From Streptomyces sp. NBC_01803 (GTDB lineage Bacteria; Actinomycetota; Actinomycetes; Streptomycetales; Streptomycetaceae): a stretch of 64,000 nt of DNA. Made by a program: the position numbers and the translations under genes. Shown here piece by piece: positions 15,641-23,352 of the stretch. The notes beneath the pieces were generated by a model, which saw nothing but the letters and a program-made list of their open reading frames with translations, did not search any database and was not told where the DNA came from. The stretch is taken from contig NZ_CP109073.1 of NCBI RefSeq assembly GCF_035917415.1, positions 186,001 through 250,000 of the forward strand, given 5' to 3'. Numbering within the stretch: position 1 is the stretch's first letter; every line of letters begins with the position of its first letter.

Positions 15641-18600
15641 TCAGGCCCGGCCGCCGCTCCCGGCGGCGAGAACGGCGATCGGGGTGCCCGCTTCCACCAG
15701 GTCGCCGGGGGCGACCAGGATCTTCAGGATCTCCCCGGCCATGGGGGCGTGCACGGTGGTCTCCATCTTCATGGCCTCCAGGGCCAGCAGCGGCTGGCCC
15801 TCCGTCACGCGGTCGCCGGGGCGGGTGTCCACCCGCCAGACGGCGGCCGTGCACGGTGCCTCGACCACCGCGCCGCCGGGGGGCGCGGTGACGGTGACGG
15901 GCGGGGCCGGGGCGGCGGGTTCGGCGGTCGGCCGGTCGAACTCGCCCGCCACCTGCCAGGCGCGGCGCTCGGCGTCGAACGCGGCGGTCTGGCGGCGTTG
16001 GAAGTCCTCGATCGAGGCCGCCTCGCGGGCGAGGAAACGCTGGTGATCGGCATAGCGGAACTCACCGTCCTCGATGTCGAGTTCCAGCCGTCCGGCGGCC
16101 ATGTCGGCCCGCATCTCCAGCAGTTCCCCGGCGCTCACCGGGTACCAGCGGACGCGGTCGAAGAAGCGCAGCAGCCAGGGCGTTCCGGCGGCGAACGGGC
16201 CGCGCTGCTGCCAGCCGCTCCACACCTGCACGGTGCGGCCGACGAACTGGTAGCCGCCGGGGCCCTCCATACCGTAGACGCACAGGTAGGCGCCGCCGAT
16301 GCCGACCGCGTTCTCGGGGGTCCAGGTCCTGGCCGGGTTGTACTTGGTGGTGACGAGCCGGTGCCTGGGGTCGAGCGGGGTGGCCACGGGGGCGCCGAGG
16401 TAGACGTCGCCCAGTCCGAGGACCATGTAGTCGGCGTCGAACACGGTGCGGTGGACGTCGTCCACCGAGTCGAGGCCGTTGATCCGGCGGATGAACTCGA
16501 TGTTCCACGGGCACCAGGGGGCGTCGTCGCGCACGCCGTTGACATACCGTTCGATCGCCTCGCGGGTGGCCGGGTCGTCCCAGGAGAGCGGGAGCCGGAC
16601 GGTGCGGCTGGGGACGGCCAGGTCGGTGGTGGCGGGCAGGTCGGCCTCGATCCCGGCCAGCACGTCCAGCAGGCGGGTGGTGGGCAGCACATCGGGGTCG
16701 GTGCGGATCTGCAGGGAGCGGATGCCGGGGGTGAGGTCCGCGACGCCGGGGACGCACGCGGCGGCGAGGCGTTCGCCCAGCGCGTGCACGCGCATCCGCA
16801 GGCCGAGGTCGAGCCGCATCTCGCCATACTCCACGAGCACGTTGTCGTCGCCGGAGCGCCGGTAGGTGACGGCCGGGGCGGCGGCGTCGCCGGGGCGGCG
16901 GGCGAGCACGCCGCCGTCGGTCACCTGGGGCCGGGAGGCGCGCGGCGCGGCGGCCGGGGCGCGGCGCAGGGCGGGGGCGTCGCCCGGGGCCAGCGGCACG
17001 AAGCGGACGGTGTCGCCGGGGCGGAGCTGGCCGAGCTTCCAGCGCTGCCCGACGACGACGGTGGCGGGGCAGACGAAGCCGCCCAGGCTGGGGCCGTCGG
17101 GGCCGAGCAGGATGGGCAGGTCCCCGGTGTAGTCGACGGCGCCGACCGAGTAGGGAGTGTCGTGGATGTTGGAGGGGTGCAGGCCGGCCTCGCCGCCGTC
17201 GGTGCGGGCCCAGCGGGGCTTGGGGCCGGTGAGCCGGACGCCGGTGCGGGCGGAGTTGAAGTGGACCTCCCAGGAGGCGGCGTAGAACTCCTCGATGTCC
17301 TCGGGTGTGAAGAACTCCGGTGCCGCGTGCGGCCCTTCGGTCACGCCGATCCGCCAGGCCCGGGTGAACCCCGGCCGGGACGCGGCCGGGACGGGCGCGG
17401 GCCCGGGCCGGTCGCCGGGCGGCAGGGGCCGGGGGCGCAGGACGTCGCCGGTCCGCAGGGCGCGTCCGCCATGGCCGCCGAACCGGCCGAGGGTGAAGGT
17501 GGCGGCGCTGCCCAGGAAACCGGGGACGTCGAGTCCGCCGCGGACCAGGACGTAGGTGCGCAGGCCGGCCGCGCGCGGCGCGCCGACGGCGAGCACGGCG
17601 CCGTCGGCGAGGTGGAGCGGCTCCCACTGCGGAACGGCCGCGCCGTCCACGGTGACCTCGGCGGGCGCGCCGGTGACGCAGACGGTGGCGGCGCCGGTGA
17701 AGCGCAGCGCCGGGCCCTCCGCGGTGCACTCCAGGCCGGGGGCGCCCTCGGTGTTGCCCACGGCGCTGTTGCCGAGGCGGAAGGACAGGTCGTCCATCGG
17801 TCCGGACGGTGGCACGCCGACGCTCCAGTGTCCGGTGCGGCCGGGCCAGTCCTGCACGGTGGTCAGGGTGCCGGCGCGCAGCACGTCGACGCGGGGGGTG
17901 GGGTCGGTGATGTCCGCGAGGGTCGCGGTGGTGTGGCCGGTCTTCCGGAAGGGCGGGTGGGCGACGGCGGCGCGGAGCAGCCCGAGGTTGGTCTCGATGC
18001 CGTCCACGCGGATCTCGCGCAGCGCGTCGGCGAGGCGTTCGAGGGCTTCTTCGCGGTCGCGGCCGTGGGTGACGACCTTGGCGAGCAGGGGGTCGTAGTG
18101 GGCGGTGACTTCGGTGCCGGTCTCGATCCAGGTGTCGACGCGGGCGCCGGCGGGCAGGTCGACGCGGGTGAGGAGGCCGGAGCTGGGCCGGTGGCCGTGC
18201 GCGGGGTCCTCGGCGTAGACGCGGGCCTCGACGGCGTGGCCGGCGGGTGCGGGCGGGGTGCGCGTCATCGAGGTGTCGCCCTGGGCGAGCCGGATCATCC
18301 AGGCGACGAGGTCGACGCCGTACACCGCCTCGGTGACCGGGTGTTCGACCTGGAGGCGGGTATTGACCTCCAGGAATGACACGTCGCCGCGGACGGTGTC
18401 GTGGATGAACTCGACGGTGCCGGCCGAGCGGTAGCCGACCGAGGAGCACAGGCGGACGGCGGCGTCGCGGATCGTGGCGCGGACATCGTCGGGCAGGCCG
18501 GGGGCGGGGGCCTCCTCGACGACCTTCTGGTTGCGCCGCTGGAGGGTGCAGTCGCGGTCTCCGAGGGCGACGACCTCGCCCCGGCCGTCGCCGAAGACCT

Positions 18601-19234
18601 GGACCTCCAGGTGGCGGGCACTGGTCACGAGCCGTTCGAGGAAGAGGCCGCCGTTGCCGAAGCCGGTGGTGGCGGTGCGCAGCACGGCGTCCCAGGCGCC
18701 GGTCAGCTCGGCGGGGGTGTGGCAGGCGCGCATGCCGATGCCGCCACCGCCTCCGGTCGCCTTGAGCATGACCGGGTAGCCGATGGTGTCGGCGGCGGCG
18801 AGAGCGGCGGCGACGTCGGGGAGGAGGCCGGTGCCGGGCAGCAGCGGCACCCCGGCGGCCTTGGCGGCGGCGCGAGCGGTGTGCTTGGTGCCGAAGAGCT
18901 CCAGATGCTCGGGGGCGGGGCCGATGAACGTCAGGCCGGCGTCGGTGACGGCACGGGCGAACGCGGCGTCCTCGGAGAGGAATCCGTAGCCGGGGTGGAC
19001 GGCTCCGGCGCCGGTGGCGGCCGCGGCGGCGAGGATGCGGTCGGCGCGCAGATAGCTGTCGGCGGCGGGGGCCGGGCCGATGAGGTGGGCGGTGTCGGCC
19101 AGGCGGACGTGGGGGGCGGGGCGGTCGGCCTCGGAGTGGACGGCGACGGTGCGCAGACCGAGGGCCTTGGCGGTGGAGATGACGCGGACGGCTATCTCAC
19201 CGCGGTTGGCGACCAGCAGGGTGTCGAACGTCAT
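15641..19234 (-). CDS. Biotin-dependent urea/guanidine carboxylase
   Basis: This 1197-residue multidomain enzyme carboxylates urea or, in many bacteria, guanidine, using ATP, bicarbonate and biotin. The N-terminal biotin carboxylase (about residues 1-445) has the ATP-grasp loop GGGGIGMR and the LEVNTRLQVEHPVTE motif. Next come the two carboxyltransferase halves related to KipA (VLRAGTLTTVQDWPGRTGHW) and KipI (DNVLVEYGEMRLDLGLRMRV). The C-terminal carrier domain has EAMKMET with biotinyl-Lys at position 1156. The ATG overlaps the stop of the DUF1989 gene upstream (ATGA). Linkage to two DUF1989 genes points towards guanidine. Which substrate applies depends on carboxyltransferase residues that I cannot call with certainty. 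No allophanate hydrolase domain is fused. Confidence 0.9.
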   Translation of the reverse strand: MTFDTLLVANRGEIAVRVISTAKALGLRTVAVHSEADRPAPHVRLADTAHLIGPAPAADSYLRADRILAAAAATGAGAVHPGYGFLSEDAAFARAVTDAGLTFIGPAPEHLELFGTKHTARAAAKAAGVPLLPGTGLLPDVAAALAAADTIGYPVMLKATGGGGGIGMRACHTPAELTGAWDAVLRTATTGFGNGGLFLERLVTSARHLEVQVFGDGRGEVVALGDRDCTLQRRNQKVVEEAPAPGLPDDVRATIRDAAVRLCSSVGYRSAGTVEFIHDTVRGDVSFLEVNTRLQVEHPVTEAVYGVDLVAWMIRLAQGDTSMTRTPPAPAGHAVEARVYAEDPAHGHRPSSGLLTRVDLPAGARVDTWIETGTEVTAHYDPLLAKVVTHGRDREEALERLADALREIRVDGIETNLGLLRAAVAHPPFRKTGHTTATLADITDPTPRVDVLRAGTLTTVQDWPGRTGHWSVGVPPSGPMDDLSFRLGNSAVGNTEGAPGLECTAEGPALRFTGAATVCVTGAPAEVTVDGAAVPQWEPLHLADGAVLAVGAPRAAGLRTYVLVRGGLDVPGFLGSAATFTLGRFGGHGGRALRTGDVLRPRPLPPGDRPGPAPVPAASRPGFTRAWRIGVTEGPHAAPEFFTPEDIEEFYAASWEVHFNSARTGVRLTGPKPRWARTDGGEAGLHPSNIHDTPYSVGAVDYTGDLPILLGPDGPSLGGFVCPATVVVGQRWKLGQLRPGDTVRFVPLAPGDAPALRRAPAAAPRASRPQVTDGGVLARRPGDAAAPAVTYRRSGDDNVLVEYGEMRLDLGLRMRVHALGERLAAACVPGVADLTPGIRSLQIRTDPDVLPTTRLLDVLAGIEADLPATTDLAVPSRTVRLPLSWDDPATREAIERYVNGVRDDAPWCPWNIEFIRRINGLDSVDDVHRTVFDADYMVLGLGDVYLGAPVATPLDPRHRLVTTKYNPARTWTPENAVGIGGAYLCVYGMEGPGGYQFVGRTVQVWSGWQQRGPFAAGTPWLLRFFDRVRWYPVSAGELLEMRADMAAGRLELDIEDGEFRYADHQRFLAREAASIEDFQRRQTAAFDAERRAWQVAGEFDRPTAEPAAPAPPVTVTAPPGGAVVEAPCTAAVWRVDTRPGDRVTEGQPLLALEAMKMETTVHAPMAGEILKILVAPGDLVEAGTPIAVLAAGSGGRA

Positions 19235-19884
19235 CCGCGCCCGCCCTCGGTGATGACCATCCGAACGGGGGTGGGGTCGAAGCCGTTACAGGGGTTGTTG
19301 ATCTGCGGGCAGTTGGAGACGAGGACCAGGACGTCGGTCTCGGCGCGGAGAGTGACGCGCAGGCCGGGGGCGGAGATGCCGTCCACGATGCCGAGGGTGC
19401 CGTCGGGCTCGACGGGCACGTTCATGAACCAGTTGATGTTGCTGACCAGGTCCCGCTTGCCGAGGCCGTGGCGGGCGCCCTCGGCGAGGAAGTTGTCGAC
19501 GCAGGCGTGCTGGCCCCAGGTGTGGTGGCCGTAGCGGAGGGTGTTGGACTCGCGGCTGCAGGCGCCGCCGACGGTGTCGTGCCGGCCACAGGTGTCGTCG
19601 GTGATGGTCATGAGCGGGGTGTGCTCGCTGGACATCAGGACGGTGCCGGTGGTGAGGAAGAGGTTGCCCTGGGCCTGGATGGTGTCGGGCGCGCTGTAGC
19701 GGACGGCGGTGTCGTGGGCGTCGTAGACGAGGAAGTCGACGGCCTGGTTGCCGCCGAGGTCGGTGATGGTCAGCGACTGGCCCCGGCGCAGGACGGCGGA
19801 CCAGGGCGCGCGGGCGGGCACGGTGACGTCGGTGACGGTGACGGTAGCCGTGGCGGTCGCTGTGCTGGGCGCGGGCGCGGTCAT
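19231..19884 (-). CDS. DUF1989 protein, urea amidolyase-associated protein 2 / carboxyguanidine deiminase subunit
   Basis: This 217-residue DUF1989 protein is the UAAP2-type partner of the carboxylase. DUF1989 pairs next to 'urea carboxylase' genes have been shown in other bacteria to form carboxyguanidine deiminase, which yields allophanate. Visible family features are LTITDLGGNQAVDFLVYDA near residues 42-60, the CGRHDTVGGACSRESNTLRYG stretch (given only in part) with clustered Cys/His, and NINWFMNVPVEPDGTLG. The ATG at 19884 overlaps the stop of the first DUF1989 gene, and its stop overlaps the carboxylase start, so the three are translationally coupled. The N-terminus has a Thr/Ala-rich run of about 20 residues. 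The function is inferred from family and neighbours. Confidence 0.85.
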   Translation of the reverse strand: MTAPAPSTATATATVTVTDVTVPARAPWSAVLRRGQSLTITDLGGNQAVDFLVYDAHDTAVRYSAPDTIQAQGNLFLTTGTVLMSSEHTPLMTITDDTCGRHDTVGGACSRESNTLRYGHHTWGQHACVDNFLAEGARHGLGKRDLVSNINWFMNVPVEPDGTLGIVDGISAPGLRVTLRAETDVLVLVSNCPQINNPCNGFDPTPVRMVITEGGRG

Positions 19885-20765
19885 GCGGCTCCCCTGGCGG
19901 CGAGGTGGTCGGCGGTGTTGAGGAACGCGCGGCGGCCCTCGGGCGTGGCCTCCCACAGCGGGTCGCCGGGGGCGGTGGGGCGGTCGCGCCAGGCGAGCAC
20001 CTCCAACGGAGCACAGGTGTAGGCGGGACGCGGGTCGAGGGGGTGGGCGGCGTTGGCGATCAGCACGATGAGGGGCAGCTCGGCGCGCAGCGTGACAAAG
20101 GCGCCGGGGCCGGCCGAGCCGGTCCACTCCAGCGAGCCGTCCGGGCGGACGCGGACGCCCTTGAACAGGGTGAGGGCGGGCGGCAGGTCGCGCGGGCCGA
20201 GGTCGTGGCGGGCGGCGGCGAGTTTGAGGAGCTCACGGCCGGCCGGGCTGGGGCCGTGGGCGGCGCCGTCGCCGTAGCGGGCGGTGTTGCGGGCGAGGGT
20301 GGAGGCGCCGCACAGCGCGTCGTGGGTCCGGGAGCTGTCGGCGGTGACGGAGGCGAGGACGCGGCCCTGGTCGGAGAGGAGCAGCTGGTGGGCGCCGAGG
20401 TAGGCGTTCCACTGCACCTTGACGGTGTCCGCGACGTTGAGCCGTTCCCAGGGCCGGTCCGCGACGTGGAGCAGCAGGTTGGCGCAGGCGTCGCCGTCCG
20501 GGTCGGTGAGGCGCAGGGCGGTGCCGCGGGCCAGGACGCGCTGGCTGTGGTTGCCGCCGCCGATGGTCTCGGCCCAGCGCACGTCGGCGGTGGGGACGCC
20601 GGGCGGCGGGGTGGGCCAGTCGGTGGCGGGCACGGTCGGCATGGCGGTGACGCGGGTGCCGGCCTGGGTGCGGGCGTGGTCGCGGGCGGCGTAGGTGGTG
20701 GCGGTGGCGGACCCGGCGGGGGACGCGGCGCCGGGCGGGCCGGATGCGGGTGCCGGTGTGGTCAT
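19881..20765 (-). CDS. DUF1989 protein, urea amidolyase-associated protein 1 / carboxyguanidine deiminase subunit
   Basis: This 294-residue protein is the UAAP1-type DUF1989 paralogue and the first gene of the operon. It shows RWAETIGGGNHSQRVLARGT, then DGDACANLLLH, then VTADSSRTHDALCGAST with the conserved DxLCG turn, and FKGVRVRPDGSLEWTG near the C-terminus. Both DUF1989 proteins are needed together as a heteromeric enzyme in studied relatives. The ATG at 20765 follows GGAGGACCCC. About 30-50 bases upstream lies a near-perfect inverted repeat that matches one in front of the symporter gene, so TetR control is likely. The N-terminal 40 residues are low in complexity and probably disordered. 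Confidence 0.84.
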   Translation of the reverse strand: MTTPAPASGPPGAASPAGSATATTYAARDHARTQAGTRVTAMPTVPATDWPTPPPGVPTADVRWAETIGGGNHSQRVLARGTALRLTDPDGDACANLLLHVADRPWERLNVADTVKVQWNAYLGAHQLLLSDQGRVLASVTADSSRTHDALCGASTLARNTARYGDGAAHGPSPAGRELLKLAAARHDLGPRDLPPALTLFKGVRVRPDGSLEWTGSAGPGAFVTLRAELPLIVLIANAAHPLDPRPAYTCAPLEVLAWRDRPTAPGDPLWEATPEGRRAFLNTADHLAARGAA

Positions 20766-20795
20766 GGGGTCCTCCAGCGGGTCGTCGCGTGGCAG

Positions 20796-20817
20796 ATTTC
20801 TGTCGCACGACAGAAAT
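20796..20817 (-). promoter_or_regulatory. Predicted TetR operator ahead of the carboxylase operon
   Basis: ATTTCTGTCG (20796-20805) and CGACAGAAAT (20808-20817) are perfect 10-bp inverted arms around CA. On the operon strand the site is preceded by CCT, giving CCTAATTTCTG. The same 11-mer and a related dyad are found at 22408-22432 before the symporter gene, on the same strand. The AT-rich site is striking in this GC-rich region. The TetR gene at 22537 is the obvious candidate to bind it. Confidence 0.72.
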
Positions 20818-20893
20818 TAGGATGGGAGGAGGTCGGGGAGATTGCGCCGTGGTTTCGCCGGTGTTGCCGGAGCCCCACGGACCCCGGCCGAGG

Positions 20894-22384
20894 TCAGAGC
20901 GCGGCGGGCTCGGGCCGGGTGCCGCGCTCCTCGGGGGCCGGGGCGGCCAGGGGCCCGGGGCGGCGCAGGAGGGCCACCACGAGGTAGGCGAGCAGGGACG
21001 CGGCGGCGGCCAGGAAGGTGGGCCAGCCGTCGAACTCGGCGGTGAACACATCGTTGGAGACATGCAGCAGGTTGTTGTCGGCGCCGTAGATGGTCGGGGT
21101 GAGGACGAAGAGCGTCAGCCGGACGGCGCTGCCGACGACGATGGCGGCTGTCGCGGCGGCGGCCGTGCCGCGTCTCCAGAACAGGCCGAGCACGAACGGC
21201 ACGACGAGGCCGGCCAGCATCACGTCGAAGGCCAGGGTCAGCAGGATGCCGGTCTGCGGGACGCGCAGCGCGAGGAGCACGGCGAGCGCGACCACCGGCA
21301 GCGTGGCCAGCCGGGTGGCGCGCAGCAGCGGGTCGGGGCCGCCGGGGGTGAGCGGCTCGGTGGCGCGGATGCCGGCGATGTTGCGGGCGGCGACCGCGCC
21401 GGTGCCCAGGATGGCGCCGTTGGCCGTGTTGCACGAGGCGGCGACGATCGCGGAGAGCACCAGGACGGCCAGGCCGGTGGGCGCGACGTCGTCCAGGAGG
21501 GTGAACAGGGCGGGGCCGTCACCCGCGGAGGCGCCGAGGATGTCGATCGACGAGAGCGCGACGAGGGAGAACGGGACGCCGACGAGCACGGTGCCCGCGG
21601 CCCCGAGGTAGCAGGCCCGCTGGGCGATCTCCGGCGAGCGGGCGGAGAAGATGCGCTGCATGAAGTCGATGGCCACGATGTCGCCGATGCCGAGAGCGAC
21701 CAGCGTGGCCCAGTTGATCGTGGCGCCGCTGTCGGCGGAGGTGAGCTGCGCCCAGTCGAAGGGGCCCATGCCGTCCGGAATGCTGATGCCGTAGCGCACG
21801 GCGACCCACAGGAACAGGGCGGCGGTGCCGGTCAGGGTGATGGCGAGCTGGACGACGGCCGTGTAGGCGTCGGCGAACATGCCGCCGGTGATGGTGTAGG
21901 TCAGCACGATCCCCACGATCAGCAGCACGCCCGCCGTGAAGGACGTGCCGAGGAACCGCTCGAAGAGGAATCCGCCGGCGACCAGGTTCCCGGCCAGCAG
22001 GATGACGTAGGCCCCGATCATCAGGTAGGAGGAGGTGACCTCGACGCCCCGGCCGAACCGGCGCCGGTAGAAGTCGGGCAGGGTGGTCAGCTTCGCGCGG
22101 TGCATCGGCTTCGCGAAGAACGCGCCGGTGAGCAGGAGGCACAGGGCCAGGCCCAGCGGCAGGGTGGCACCGGCCCAGAAGCCTCCGCCGAAGGTGAGGT
22201 CGGTGTTCCCCAGTGTCGCGTTGCTGTCGACCGCCTGGCCCATCAGGCCCGCGGCGACGAGCGGTATGCCGAGGGTGCGCCCGGCCACCAGGTAACGGGC
22301 GCTGTCCCCTTCGACCTTGCGTGACGCGATCAGTCCGATGAGCATGACGACGAGGACGCTGAGGCCCACCCCGAAGATGATCAT
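20894..22384 (-). CDS. Sodium:solute symporter family transporter
   Basis: This 496-residue protein is a typical SSS symporter with about 13 membrane helices. GLMGQAVDSNATLGNTDL follows the second helix, TYTITGGMFADAYTAVVQLA is the classical SSS motif, and IVAASCNTANGAILGTGAV is in a later helix. Family members move urea, proline, pantothenate or carboxylates with sodium. Here the surrounding genes suggest a urea- or guanidine-like substrate. The ATG at 22384 follows GAAGG. It reads in the same direction as the DUF1989/carboxylase genes but has its own predicted operator, which suggests a second promoter. It is divergent from the TetR gene. The substrate is inferred from context only. Confidence 0.88.
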   Translation of the reverse strand: MIIFGVGLSVLVVMLIGLIASRKVEGDSARYLVAGRTLGIPLVAAGLMGQAVDSNATLGNTDLTFGGGFWAGATLPLGLALCLLLTGAFFAKPMHRAKLTTLPDFYRRRFGRGVEVTSSYLMIGAYVILLAGNLVAGGFLFERFLGTSFTAGVLLIVGIVLTYTITGGMFADAYTAVVQLAITLTGTAALFLWVAVRYGISIPDGMGPFDWAQLTSADSGATINWATLVALGIGDIVAIDFMQRIFSARSPEIAQRACYLGAAGTVLVGVPFSLVALSSIDILGASAGDGPALFTLLDDVAPTGLAVLVLSAIVAASCNTANGAILGTGAVAARNIAGIRATEPLTPGGPDPLLRATRLATLPVVALAVLLALRVPQTGILLTLAFDVMLAGLVVPFVLGLFWRRGTAAAATAAIVVGSAVRLTLFVLTPTIYGADNNLLHVSNDVFTAEFDGWPTFLAAAASLLAYLVVALLRRPGPLAAPAPEERGTRPEPAAL

Positions 22385-22407
22385 TGCGCTGCCTTCCCCA
22401 GAGGTCC

Positions 22408-22429
22408 ATTTCTGTCAGGCGGCAGAAAT
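22408..22429 (-). promoter_or_regulatory. Predicted TetR operator between symporter and tetR
   Basis: ATTTCTGTCA (22408-22417) and CGGCAGAAAT (22420-22429) form an inverted repeat with two mismatches around GG. Read on the symporter strand it begins CCTAATTTCTG, identical to the start of the site at 20796-20820. It lies 24 bases before the symporter start and about 107 bases before the TetR start, so it could control both. Confidence 0.72.
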
Positions 22430-22536
22430 TAGGTGCGGGCGGGTTCTACGGCATATCCCGGCCATTTCCCGGCCGTTACGGTGTGCTCACCCCGGTCCGG
22501 GGCCGGCCATGCCGGGTCTGTGCGACGATCGCAGGC

Positions 22537-23205
22537 GTGCCGACCACCAAGCGCCGCGTGGGCCGCCCCCGCGCCGACCGCCGCCCCGAGACCGGTCTGA
22601 CCCCGCGTGAGGAGCTGCTCCAGGCCGCGTCCGAGCTCTTCGTCTCCCGGGGATACGCGGCCACCTCGACGCGGGCCATCGCGGAGCGCGCGGGTATGCG
22701 ACAGGCGTCGATGTATCACTACTTCGGCAGCAAGGAGGACCTGCTCGCGGCGCTGCTGGAGAGCACGGTGGCACCGTCGCTCGACATGGCGACGGCGATC
22801 CTGGCGCGGGGGGAGCCTTCGGCGGAGGCGCGCCTGTGGCTGCTGTGCCGCGCCGACGCGGCCCTGCTCGCCTCGGGGCCGTACAACCTCGGCGCGCTCT
22901 ATCTGCTGCCGGAGGCCGGTGACGCGCGGTTCGCCGGGTTCCACCGGATGCGGACCGCGCTCAAGGACGCCTACCGGCTGCTGCTCGCGGCCACTGGACC
23001 CGGCGCCGCGCTGGGCGAGGAGGAGCTGGTAACGCGCGCCGGCCTGGTGTTCGGCCTGGTGGAGAGCGTCATCCTGGCCCGGCGGGAGGGCGTCGGGCCG
23101 AGCGTCCCCGCGCTGTCGGAGGCCGTCGCGGACGGAGCGCTGCGGCTGGCCGGGCTGGCGCCCGGGGAGGCCGCCCGGATCGGCGCGGCGGCCCGGGAGT
23201 CCTGA
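22537..23205 (+). CDS. TetR family regulator of the urea/guanidine locus
   Basis: This 222-residue protein has a TetR helix-turn-helix: LLQAASELFVSRGYAATSTR, then AIAERAGMRQASMYHYFGSK near residues 39-59. The start is the GTG at 22537 (VPTTKRRVGRPRADRR), which gives a basic N-terminal arm. There is no clear ribosome site, and a -10-like element lies close, so the transcript may be leaderless. It diverges from the symporter and shares an intergenic region with one of two matching inverted repeats. It probably represses the symporter and the DUF1989/carboxylase operon and is released by a nitrogenous ligand. The C-terminal ligand domain is not diagnostic. The following exporter genes may be unrelated. 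Confidence 0.9.
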   Translation: MPTTKRRVGRPRADRRPETGLTPREELLQAASELFVSRGYAATSTRAIAERAGMRQASMYHYFGSKEDLLAALLESTVAPSLDMATAILARGEPSAEARLWLLCRADAALLASGPYNLGALYLLPEAGDARFAGFHRMRTALKDAYRLLLAATGPGAALGEEELVTRAGLVFGLVESVILARREGVGPSVPALSEAVADGALRLAGLAPGEAARIGAAARES

Positions 23206-23352
23206 CGCGAACCGCCGGGCCCGTGCGGCGCGGGCGCGGGCGCGGGGTGACGGATTCCGTTCGAGCGAGCCGAAAATCTGTTGATATTCGACTCTACTGA
23301 CCGTGACTCTTGCGAGGTTGCCCGATTCCCACCGCACCGACTCTGGGATGTC

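Noticed and set aside
15749..18379. An 876-codon plus-strand frame inside the carboxylase gene
   Set aside because: It is an antisense shadow with repetitive Gly-Ala-Val-rich sequence and no homology-like motif.
16000..23205. Guanidine riboswitch
   Set aside because: No ykkC-like structure was seen upstream of the operon or the transporter. Only the TetR-type inverted repeats are present.
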